Shown piece after piece: positions 7,501 to 15,100 of a DNA stretch of 28,019 nucleotides. Position 1 is the stretch's first letter. The number at the start of each line of letters is the position of its first letter. The notes beneath the pieces are model-generated. The model was not told where the DNA came from. It saw nothing but the letters and a program-made list of their open reading frames with translations, and did no database searches. Origin of the DNA: an uncultured Clostridia bacterium (GTDB lineage: Bacteria; Bacillota; Clostridia; Christensenellales; UBA1242); NCBI GenBank assembly GCA_946610655.1, contig CAMOCH010000007.1, forward strand, positions 1 to 28,019, given 5' to 3'. The position numbers were made by a program, and so were the translations under genes.

Positions 7501-9304
7501 AGCTATGGATGATAAGAAGGGCGCTCTTCTTAAAACAGGCAGAGCAATTGCAACTGCTGGTAAAGGCGTTGCGATTGCAGGCTCTAAAGTTGCATCAGGA
7601 CTTCGCAATAGTGGCTTAGGAGAACTTACTCTTGGTGCAAGTGAGAAGAGTAAAGAGGCAGCAAAAGCATTACTTGCAAAACGTGCTGAACTTGCTAAAG
7701 ATGTTGATAATAGACAAAAAGAATTGAACGCATTACAACAAGAGAGAAATGAAGCGCAAAGAAAAGTTGATCAGGCTAATATGATTTCTGAATTGCGTAA
7801 ATTAAATGGTCAAATTGATAGTCCTAAACTTGGTGGTAGAGATAAAGGAAAAGTTAGAAAACAAATGCTTGAACTTATTGAAAACAGCAATAAGAACGAA
7901 TTGTTTAAAGGAACAAAATACGAGCAAGAGTTTAATAATGTTAAAAATCAAAAGAATGCTGAGACATTTGTTAAAAAACTTAATGAAGATGCTAAAGTTT
8001 ACGGAAAAACTAAAGGTAGTGAATTTGATTTAACTAAACGTCAAAACGATTTGAAAGCAATTGAACGTAAATTGAATGGCGATAGAATAGGAACTTCAAA
8101 AGCTGATGCTCTTAAACAAGCTGAAAAAGCTCTTCAAGAATTTGAGGCTAAACACACCGAAAAAGAATTTGAAAGAGCAAGAAGAATCACCGATACAAAT
8201 AATAATGATGCAAGAAGAATTGGACTAGCTAGAACAATTAAGAGAGGAATAGCCGGAACACAAGGTGATGCGCAAGCTGAAGCATGGAATAAATTATTGT
8301 TTGATCAATTGGGCAACGCTAAGAACTTTACTATTAAAGGAGCCAAGAAGATTGGTGTTGGAATAGCAAAAACAGGCAGAGTTGCTGCTGGTGTTGCAAC
8401 ACTTGGATTGTCAGAACTTGCGGGAAGAGGTGCTGTGGCTCTTGGCAAAGGTGCTTATAAAGCAGGTAAAAAAGTTGGTAATGCAACTGTTGGCAGATAC
8501 AAAGCTTGGAGAGGCAATGTTGCTGCAGCAAGGGAAGATGTTCAAGCACGTTACAAAGAATCTGCTGCAGTAAGAAATGCAAGAAGAAAAGAAAATGAAT
8601 CTTACATTGGTGAACTTCTTCTTAAACGTGAAGACGCAACAGCAAAAGCTATGGTTAAGAAACTTAGAGATAGCATTAAAGCTGGTAAATTTAAAGGTGA
8701 TTCAACCGACGCTTATAAACTTGCTCAAAAATATATGGATTCTAGGTATAACAAAAATGTTGAACTTACTGAAGATGAAAGAGCAAGACTTGCTAAGTAT
8801 ATAGGTAAGACTGCCGCAGTTCGTAACACTGTTCATAACACTGCATCAAAACGCATGGCTAACCAATCAGACAAAGTTGTTTCTTCACTTGATAGACGTC
8901 ATGATGCAGAAATCAGGGCTCTTAAGAGAGAAATTAGTTCTCTTCATAGAGAAGTTGATAGGGCAATTGATGCAAGAAGCAAAGATTCTAAGAATGTCAA
9001 CTCTCCAGAACTTCAAAGATACATTAAAGAAGAACTTAGAAAAGAACTTAAGAGAAGACAAACTGAGTATTCAAATGCTTCTGGCGAAGCAAAGAATAAG
9101 CTTCTTAGAGAAATTAACAGCATGAAAGACATCTTGGCAAAAGTAAATAGAGTAAACAGCTCATATAAGAGAGATGTTAAACGTTTGCAAGAAGCTGATA
9201 AGAAGATGAGCAAACAACTTAAAAACTCAAAGAGCAAAAACGCTCTTGCACAAGCAACCAAAACATCAAATTCATTTGGTGAAGGGGCTAGTGGAAAAGA
9301 CTAA
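1505..9304 (+). CDS. Giant VirB6/TrbL-like polytopic T4SS protein 1 with long coiled-coil tail
   Basis: A 2599-residue protein, far longer than the roughly 300-400 residues of classical VirB6. Predicted order: helices near 33-57, 98-122 and 145-175; a huge extracytoplasmic region (about 180-1410); four helices near 1415-1438, 1440-1460, 1475-1497 and 1526-1553; and a Lys/Glu/Ala-rich, coiled-coil-like cytoplasmic tail (1560-2599). The loop opens with the signature IGSQ...SYDANMYRLYA (186-205), shared with the genes at 12119 and 18285. The motif VMADVMDFM (455-463) is shared with the 12119 protein, and YIACIYD (538-544) with both. The C-terminal membrane core carries the paralogue pattern RxxxI...P...T.PL...F..W. 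VirB6 proteins form the inner-membrane part of the T4SS channel. The ribosome binding site is weak (GTAGGT); ATG at 1514 is an alternative start. It is the first gene of a four-gene operon, 84 nt before virB4. The membrane-core assignment is by architecture and context; tail function is unknown. Confidence 0.75.
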   Translation: MGSMFQNFLLDPSIIPQANNSFWGMVGSFFVNAGAWLLYILSNIVYAICKFALNIIDFMQLLVEKLAGLEAWMHLEKLDLNDLKENDVVFRFLLSDTVLKVFRTLFAVFIVLLIFFTIVAIIKNEYGNVTASEKDAVDHKKSIGTALKAIATVLLVPFVLIVGIITSNSILASILKAFNVGDNVTIGSQLFVASSYDANMYRLYASEGERKAVSNVVKFVGYDANGELLEDEYTVNTAIPTVVPSDYDAFYGYMFTFDGDEYFIWDIGEELDYDKNHSNSAYKDDSTDKSTLRVKYYNYIKYVLGAYIVEENPNLYMGISGTKSAAVKQYYSDNYLNKQIDNDIVTKVTDKYNSYHLSYGMNENGYINGYPMYKTNAGEFLLTCAYNTWGYNDTLNRTLKNWSSQQNSLIATEDVVVNGHGTPVSAVRYLNNDDWGRLHDGGKYGFAPISQEYEVMADVMDFMVQNNVEIHFVNSNNPNISWNAGGYNEEGVIDISTLTYDSSTSGVNGFLVYYKSVDKPVSYHINYTATSEIEGAVYIACIYDSVTCQYKPLVNDAKVYDQKGNSYQFHSGKLSSTYHGVIVAHAVFDESNTGKVTPMYLSQSSASNGSTQNTNTTNLTNVQTKIIGTTYSFLNQKTTAVKDDVTITSNASDRTLLVDANEHKAVYFDTRSIPEMMAAPGDDNIKAIISNSVKDNFMSDGYTYKDCIVDESNYNITLLFEENESQRTGYNYFAITFELVSDDIEREDLHAYTFEMSDFYLYNDYAPVIRGQNDELAEGAIILNNGKIEYYVADSTTENDIYNAENAVNTEFIDKIISNFLKNSQNDEISYQKTTNYTAVTTSESDKEIVIHVWGKNGDSVETGAGLYEITLHIDSFSVKNLDGTSYGVYTISSVISRDPSTAQYPKMYSGYTGYSSSEKVLYLNGNLYVFDDGSALDEFERKAQATTDNIIETLGSLFDETYYNSNLYVNSPISVSGYGRNYAASTIIKVNKTDDDSSEFFKMNLSLYRNGDAQNTLTENESGNILMYKIGYSYSIYNTYDLYYSAKYNELVTEDCLIQNITMADLTYKGTHNYKLYDAENQVTGSKQVYQYTYNNASIKIDENNSVSGKLVLNAIATDLACDEGKNFVGYEKGAIKDINSTGATYPVTLMPSYNTIRTVYVNGWTYYAGDNVDTLYIADADNATENSVSVYQVNIGDSGIVGNPSNFGNTGGYTGDNLETYVKDRLKFETHIVEIEEWEGYSKEERLYYKSVDTISGKTLSFSASDVYDPTASDRTLRNDEAAAIFVSKMASFNNSYSKINYVDSVSKVEERATVLAKNPITIDFCRDEIQNQWISADIKLGLTWDPGFSFGWRFHMAARNYQNKNVKISDNKTVIVHNKVLTLAYGKLLKDYSFSGEGVQLGNVYRIMNFNWLILIFSIVLVISVLGTSVWGLIKRIYQITLLFLMMPPIAATLPLGKGNRFEEWKKKIIPEVLGAYGVTIALNFVFMLFPVIRQASAIFTDKDVESLTGAVKWFAHDADRLNWITYILFMLVAFTLFKTLPKFISDIIGGNDVFTEGGNTRKAVASTVDDVRKNVSGQAAKDKFNNFKKYMVGDGKTPGGLLTPGYAIGKDIYDKYKAKREKKKGDDESKVKADAENRANADAEAKMNAGENILNPQEAPKETTPQNNEALAKSVSEATTDNIQDIMAQDNKYGKAAKEAFEQAKADGYDEKQANDIALGVAQMEANKDLEAIANGTLEKTAENVATAATPNAENAANAEHAAVADKLAENNKESENAAKQYAEAAKSFAESSKTYAKIAGGKLDEYKRDISEINKDEKVAKAQQKVEEARADGSRALRLSSRDIDKWNAEHQDRQIARRGEEGYGSEDQKRLRLAARMEKKLNSLENNVIDAQNGIKHGVGASIKRKLVGGTKTENQRQKEAEKAKEAREQLDAKIENELTKNAEKDYKKAVKKANKKNEEGKDTNIAVQEELQTIQQKRAKSLTKDVEKLEKKAMDDKKGALLKTGRAIATAGKGVAIAGSKVASGLRNSGLGELTLGASEKSKEAAKALLAKRAELAKDVDNRQKELNALQQERNEAQRKVDQANMISELRKLNGQIDSPKLGGRDKGKVRKQMLELIENSNKNELFKGTKYEQEFNNVKNQKNAETFVKKLNEDAKVYGKTKGSEFDLTKRQNDLKAIERKLNGDRIGTSKADALKQAEKALQEFEAKHTEKEFERARRITDTNNNDARRIGLARTIKRGIAGTQGDAQAEAWNKLLFDQLGNAKNFTIKGAKKIGVGIAKTGRVAAGVATLGLSELAGRGAVALGKGAYKAGKKVGNATVGRYKAWRGNVAAAREDVQARYKESAAVRNARRKENESYIGELLLKREDATAKAMVKKLRDSIKAGKFKGDSTDAYKLAQKYMDSRYNKNVELTEDERARLAKYIGKTAAVRNTVHNTASKRMANQSDKVVSSLDRRHDAEIRALKREISSLHREVDRAIDARSKDSKNVNSPELQRYIKEELRKELKRRQTEYSNASGEAKNKLLREINSMKDILAKVNRVNSSYKRDVKRLQEADKKMSKQLKNSKSKNALAQATKTSNSFGEGASGKD
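7199..8440 (+). repeat. Two-copy internal pattern in the cytoplasmic tail of VirB6-like protein 1
   Basis: Within the tail, a basic motif occurs twice: GVGASIKRKLVGGT (near residues 1904-1917) and GLARTIKRGIAGTQ (near 2240-2253). A Gly/Ala-rich, Lys-spaced stretch also occurs twice: GRAIATAGKGVAIAGSKVA (from 2012) and KKIGVGIAKTGRVAAG (from 2281). Both later reach an LGEL/LSEL motif. The spacing differs between copies, so this is a diverged duplication at best. It was judged by eye only. Confidence 0.35.
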
Positions 9305-9313
9305 AATTTAATT

Positions 9314-9340
9314 CTTGCCACCACAGAGCGTGGTGGCAGG
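9314..9340 (+). other. GC-rich hairpin in the VirB6-virB4 spacer, no T-run
   Basis: TGCCACCAC (9316-9324) pairs perfectly with GTGGTGGCA (9330-9338) across loop AGAGC, extended by one G-T and one C-G pair. It stands out in AT-rich DNA and is not followed by T residues on this strand, so it is unlikely to terminate transcription. It could mark an mRNA processing or stability site that separates the 7.8-kb first cistron from virB4. Confidence 0.7.
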
Positions 9341-9388
9341 GATAATTTGGATTTATCAACCAATAAAAAAAGATAAAAGGAGATTAAA

Positions 9389-12094
9389 ATGGCAAGGTTA
9401 ATACCAAAAAAGACAAAAGTAAAAACGCAATTTTTCAAGAACTTTAATATAGTTGATATATTAATCTTTCTTGTTGCTCTTGTTATTATTGCTCTTGTTC
9501 TTTTAAACAACATTATGCCAATAGGAACAAAAGCAGCAATTGCAATTGTTGTGTTGGTTGTAACGGTAATTCTATTTATGGAGGTTTCGCCAGACACAAG
9601 ACTGTATAATGCTGCTGCAGATGGCTTTAGGTTTATGTTTGGTGTTAAGAACTTTAGAAAAATTTCTAATGGTAGCAAATCTAGTGTTGCTGCACTTCTT
9701 CCATACGAAGGAATTCTTGAACAAGACTATGACGAAAAGAGAAAAATTGGTATTATAGACTATAAAGAATATTATGGTGCTGCAATAGAAATTAAAAGCA
9801 TTGAATTTTATATGCTTTCTGTTGCTCGTCAAGACGCATACATTTCTGCTATAGACAACGCACTTAAATCTCTTTCTAGTGAGCAAACTGCGGCTATTTA
9901 TAAATTTAGTCGTCCACTTGTTTTGGATAACTATATATATAACGAATGTGATAAACGTGATGCCGTTGTTGCTAACGTTAAAAATGGTGTAACCAAGCCT
10001 GAAGAAGCAGAACCAAGAATTGAAATTATTGATTCTCGTATTGCTGCATATGACGCAATGAACGTTGATGCGGACTTTCCAATTATGAAAGACCACATGT
10101 ATATTGCTATATATAGTAAATCTATTAAAAACTTGCTTTCAACAATTAACTTTGTTGTTAACACAATCGAAGGTCAAACAAACAACGTTGTTGAATGTAA
10201 AATACTTGATAGAAAACAAACTGCAATTTTCCTTAAAAACTATTATGATAGTTCTTTTGATGAAAGAGAAGTTGAAGATATTGAACCAAAAGACCTTTTA
10301 AACTGGATTATGCCAGAATCTGTTAAATTTGGTGTTAGCAAAACATATATTAATGGCAAATCTTTCACAACTGTTGCAGTTGCAGATTATCCACTTTCTG
10401 TTCCAAATGCTTGGGGTAGAAATTTCTTTAGTGTTCCAGGAACAAGAATTTGCGTTAAGTTTAATCCTGTTCCTCAAGACGATGCAGAAAGAAGACTTGA
10501 CCGTTCTATTATGGAAATGGAAGTTCAGGCAAGCAAGCGTGCGCGTGCCAGTGTTGAACTTGAAAAAGAAACTCACCTTGAAACACTTAAAGAGCTTATG
10601 GCTGCAATTAAACAAGGTAATGAAATGCTTTTTGACACAAATATATATATCACCGTTGAAGAAGAGCAGAAAAAACTTTTGAAAACTCAACTTATGCGTT
10701 CAGGATTTAAGCGTTCAGACTTGTTCGGTTTGCAACTTAATGCATTTATTAGTGCAAACGTAAGCAAAAGATCAAGCATTCATAAATATGAAAGAGGAAT
10801 AAATAGCACCAGCTTGGCTGCAATGTTCCCATTTGTTTCAGATGCTGTTCAAGATAAAAAAGGTTTCTATCTTGGAATGAACCAAGAACCTGTATTTTTG
10901 GATTTCTTCCAAAGAGATAAAGAGCGTATCAACTCAAACATGGTTGTTCTTGGAAAATCTGGTTCAGGAAAAAGCTTTGCAACAAAAGCAATTTTGGCAA
11001 ACCTTGCTTCAGATAACAGTAAAATCTTTATTCTCGACCCAGAAAGAGAATATGACGTGCTTGCACATAACCTTAACGGAAAAGTTATTGATGTTGGTAG
11101 TGCGAAAGAGGGAAGAATTAACCCACTTCAAGTTGTAACACAGCTTGATGACGAATCTGAAAGTGGTCAAAACGTATCACTTTCAAGCCACTTGCAATTT
11201 TTGGAATCATTCTTTAAGATGATTTTGGACGGAATTACCATGGATGCTCTTGAGATATTGAACCAATGTATTAAAGAGCTTTATGAAAAATTTGGTATTA
11301 ATGATAAAACCGAAATTGATAAACTTCGTCCAGATCAGTTCCCAATAATGCAAGACTTGTATAACTATGTTTCTGAACAACACGAAAAAGCAAAAGATGA
11401 ATATCAGAGAAATAACCTTAGAATTATTAAAGTTTATTTAAACAAATTTGCTGAAGGTGGAAGAAATAGCATGCTTTGGAATGGTTATTCAACCATCACC
11501 AGTGAAGAAAACTTTATTGTGTTCAACTTCCAAACACTTCTTGCAAACAGCAATAATGATATTGCAAACGCGCAAATGATGGTTATCATGCGTTGGCTTA
11601 ACAACGAAATTATCGGAAATAAGGACTATAACGCAAAATATAACACAAAGCGTAGAATAATTGTTGTTATCGACGAAGCACACGTATTTATTGATCCTAA
11701 AAAAGACGTTGCTCTTGACTTTATGTATCAGTTAGCAAAACGTATTCGTAAATATGAAGGAATGCAAATTGTTATTACTCAAAACCTTAAAGACTTCACA
11801 GGAACACCAGATATTGCAAGAAAATCAACTGCAATTATTAACGCAAGTCAATATTCACTTATTTTTTCACTTGCTCCACATGATATTAATGACCTTGTTC
11901 AACTTTATGAAAAAGCTGGTCAAATTAATGAAAAAGAGCAAGATACAATTGTTGCTAACCCTCGTGGTAAAGCATTCTTGATGACAGGACCATATAGCAG
12001 AACAAATATTGATATATTGGTCGACAAACGTGTTCAAGCATTGTTTGAAAAAGAAAGAAATCCTGAAAAAAAGACCAAAAAAGAAGAAAATTAA
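9389..12094 (+). CDS. virB4: VirB4-type T4SS ATPase with N-terminal VirB3/PrgI-like membrane segment
   Basis: A 901-residue AAA+/HerA-FtsK-type secretion ATPase. The Walker A motif GKSGSGKS lies at 522-529 and Walker B IIVVIDEAH at 757-765. TQNLKDF, about 40 residues later, fits the sensor-like segment of VirB4 proteins. VirB4 hydrolyses ATP at the cytoplasmic face to drive pilus assembly and substrate transfer. The first 70 residues hold a basic start and two hydrophobic helices (about 22-43 and 46-64), followed by the conserved YEGILEQDYDEKRKIG region. This is the layout of VirB3 or PrgI fused to VirB4, as in several other T4SSs. The C-terminus is Lys/Glu-rich. AAAGGAG, 6 nt before the ATG, supports the start. 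It lies 24 nt before the next VirB6-like gene. VirB4 is distinguished from VirD4 by the long N-terminal domain and the VirB6/VirB2 context. Confidence 0.92.
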   Translation: MARLIPKKTKVKTQFFKNFNIVDILIFLVALVIIALVLLNNIMPIGTKAAIAIVVLVVTVILFMEVSPDTRLYNAAADGFRFMFGVKNFRKISNGSKSSVAALLPYEGILEQDYDEKRKIGIIDYKEYYGAAIEIKSIEFYMLSVARQDAYISAIDNALKSLSSEQTAAIYKFSRPLVLDNYIYNECDKRDAVVANVKNGVTKPEEAEPRIEIIDSRIAAYDAMNVDADFPIMKDHMYIAIYSKSIKNLLSTINFVVNTIEGQTNNVVECKILDRKQTAIFLKNYYDSSFDEREVEDIEPKDLLNWIMPESVKFGVSKTYINGKSFTTVAVADYPLSVPNAWGRNFFSVPGTRICVKFNPVPQDDAERRLDRSIMEMEVQASKRARASVELEKETHLETLKELMAAIKQGNEMLFDTNIYITVEEEQKKLLKTQLMRSGFKRSDLFGLQLNAFISANVSKRSSIHKYERGINSTSLAAMFPFVSDAVQDKKGFYLGMNQEPVFLDFFQRDKERINSNMVVLGKSGSGKSFATKAILANLASDNSKIFILDPEREYDVLAHNLNGKVIDVGSAKEGRINPLQVVTQLDDESESGQNVSLSSHLQFLESFFKMILDGITMDALEILNQCIKELYEKFGINDKTEIDKLRPDQFPIMQDLYNYVSEQHEKAKDEYQRNNLRIIKVYLNKFAEGGRNSMLWNGYSTITSEENFIVFNFQTLLANSNNDIANAQMMVIMRWLNNEIIGNKDYNAKYNTKRRIIVVIDEAHVFIDPKKDVALDFMYQLAKRIRKYEGMQIVITQNLKDFTGTPDIARKSTAIINASQYSLIFSLAPHDINDLVQLYEKAGQINEKEQDTIVANPRGKAFLMTGPYSRTNIDILVDKRVQALFEKERNPEKKTKKEEN

Positions 12095-12118
12095 TTTAAA
12101 ATTAATAAGGAGTAACAG

Positions 12119-15100
12119 ATGAACTTTGCAATAGCATCAAAAATCACATCGCTATTTGCCGCTACCACTGGTAGTGGAGTTTCATCTGTGCTTTTAAACG
12201 ACGCTATTGATAACGTTGTTGAAACAACAAACTCAAATGCAGTTTGGTCAGTATTTCTTAATTACATACTCAACTTTTTGGGTGAAATTTTGCTCGCTGT
12301 TGGCAAATTTGCACTTGGGTTTATAGATTTAATACAATTTATCGTTTACAAATTTATTGGTGTCAATCTTGACAGTTCATCTTATAATGGTTACGACCCA
12401 AATAACCCAATTATTAGGTTTTTGTCAAATGACACAGTTTTGCGCGTGCTTAGAAGCATGCTTGCAGTTGCTGCTGTGCTTGTTATATTGTTCTCAATTT
12501 ATGCAATAATTAGGGGAGAGTATGCAAGAGCAGTAAACAACTCAGAATATAATGCAAAAAGAGTTGTTGCAAGAGCACTTAGATCTATGTTTGGAATGGT
12601 TATTTTTCCAATTGTCTTCTTAGTAATAGTCATTTTAACAAATGCTGTTGCATCAAGCTTTGCAAGAGCTCTTTCTAATGATGTTTCTGCCACAATTGGT
12701 GGACAAGTAATCAGCACTGCTGCATATGGGGCAAATAACTATCGTAAGTATGCAAATAACAATCAAAGAGTTCCAATTGTTATTAATTTTGATGACCCAT
12801 ATAACAATAAAGTGGCATTGAGCAGATATACAACTGAAGAACTTGCAGAAGTTTATACAAACTTCCAAGCAAGAGGTAGAAGATATTATAATATGTTTGC
12901 AAACAGTGATTACGAAAGCTTTGCAAATTCTCTTCAATATACTTCAAACGACAACACTAAATCTTTAAGAAACGCAAAATCATATAATGAATTTGAAAAT
13001 TTTGTGTGCACAGCAGAGCAATACTATGTTATGGCTGATTTTATGGATTATGCTCTTCAAAATGGGCTCACGTTCTATTATAAATATATCGGTTCAGAAG
13101 ATATAGACTGGAAATATGTTGATTCTACAGTTTTTGATAAAGCAAATCAAACACTTAGAATAACTTATCGTGATGCAAACAAGGTATATTCCTTGGATGC
13201 TTCTGAAAAGGGCGATAATGCAACTTACACAGTTGATTATGTTATAAAAGAAAGAGAATTAACTTCTCCAATTCAAGATGCACTTACAACTCTTGGAACA
13301 TTACTTTCTTTAGATAAAAAAGATGATGAAACTGGCAATATTATTGCAGATTCTGGTGAAATCTTTAAAACAATAGAGAAAGTTGAAGGTTCAATTAACC
13401 AAATTCAATGGAAAACAAATAAAGTAAGATTAAAATTGTCTTCTGATTATGACAATGAATTTTGGAATGCTACAGATAAGGTTTTGCTTTATGAGTTTTA
13501 TAGATATCAATATAATAACAGCCTTGGTGAATACTCAATAGCAGACTTAATCAACGGAGTTGATGTTGATTTATATACTGTTTATCCACAATTTTATCGT
13601 TCATACACCGGAAAATATGAGAATCTTAATGTTGGAAATGGAAATTTTGATGGTGAACTTTGCGTTATCTTAAATGGAAACTATTATAAAGTTGCTATAA
13701 TGTATGAAAATGGGGAAGTTGTTGTTGATGATTATGGCGATCCTGTTTATAAAATTGATGTTTCTGGAGCCCCTCAAACAATGTTTTATAGTCTAGACAC
13801 ATATAACGCGACAAATGGCACAGAACTTGGTGTAAAAATTCCAAATCATGGATACTGTTCAACAACATATTTGGCAGATGGCTCAGAAGCTGTAACAAAT
13901 CCAATGAAAGATTTATATGTTAATGTTAAGGGTAATGAATACACAGCAACTGTTGATGGCGAAGAAACAATCAAGTATGGATTCCCTGACATTAATGGCA
14001 TAATGAGAGAAGTTGACAGAGTTAAAGCTGTTAAAAACACAAAAAGTGTTAGCTTCCCAGTTAAACTTACGAATGATTTACAAACAATCTATAGAAATTT
14101 AAACTTGAATCAGTTGGTAACAACTGGTGAATGGCTTTCTGCATTCAGCTCAAATGTTGATGTTGTTGACGGAAAATATGTTGCAAGCTTTGATACTTCG
14201 CTCATTACTCCACAAGGTCTCATTTTCTCAGAAATATTCCTTGGTGAAATTGCTGAAAGCAACGATGCCAACCTTGGTAATTACATCTTTAAGAGCAAAT
14301 ATACTGATAACGAAATTAAAGCATTAATGTTGTCTCTTCTTGGAGAAGAGTATTATGAAACAGTAAAAACATCAATCAACTGCTTTGTTGATACATTCAA
14401 TCTATTGTTTGAGCCACTTCTTGAAAGAATAATGGCTGGTGAAAACCAACAAATGAAAGTTGGTGAAATTGAAAGTATTCAACTATACACATACAAGGCA
14501 TATTTGGCAAGTATTTTGCTCAGCTCAGATAGTGCACAATTTTTCTTGAATATTGCAAAGAGTTTGATTGGAATGTATTTGTTTAACTACAACATTTCAG
14601 TTGCGAATCCAGACCAAGATATGGATGAATTTGTTAACAATGTAATATTAGAATATTTCCAAGATGATATTTATTCTGCCGATGGTGAAAATGGCAAGAT
14701 TAAATATATGTTAAATTTGGAAACTTTTGACATTGATTGGACAAATTATTTTGACGATGAAGAAGAAAGTCAAACATTCTCACAATATTTGCAGTCAAAA
14801 TATGATGTTGCACCTTCAAAAGAAAGCTTGCCAGAAGACTTGGTTAATGCTATTTATAATGTAGGTTATGAAACATACAAGACTTTTGCTGAGTTTATTA
14901 TTGATGAAATAGCTGCTAATAAAGTTGTTAATGGTTACAGAGTTGATAAAGTTCTTATTGCTCTTAAAGAGAGTGGAGAAGATGTTATAACATTTGATGA
15001 CGTTGCAGCTCTTGGCTATGATAGCAGCTCATACACATTATCTATAGACTCAAGATACCATTCATATAAACAAATGGAAGGATATGACGACCTTGAACAA

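Noticed and set aside
6543..9125. Chain of small plus-strand frames inside the tail of the 2599-residue protein
   Set aside because: They are shifted-frame shadows of low-complexity Lys/Glu/Ala-rich coding sequence; the main frame is uninterrupted, so there is no split or frameshifted gene.
1505..9304. Interpretation of the 2599-residue protein as a wall-anchored adhesin
   Set aside because: It has no signal peptide or LPXTG motif, and its seven predicted helices and shared core with two other operon genes fit VirB6 better. An adhesive role for the loop is still possible.
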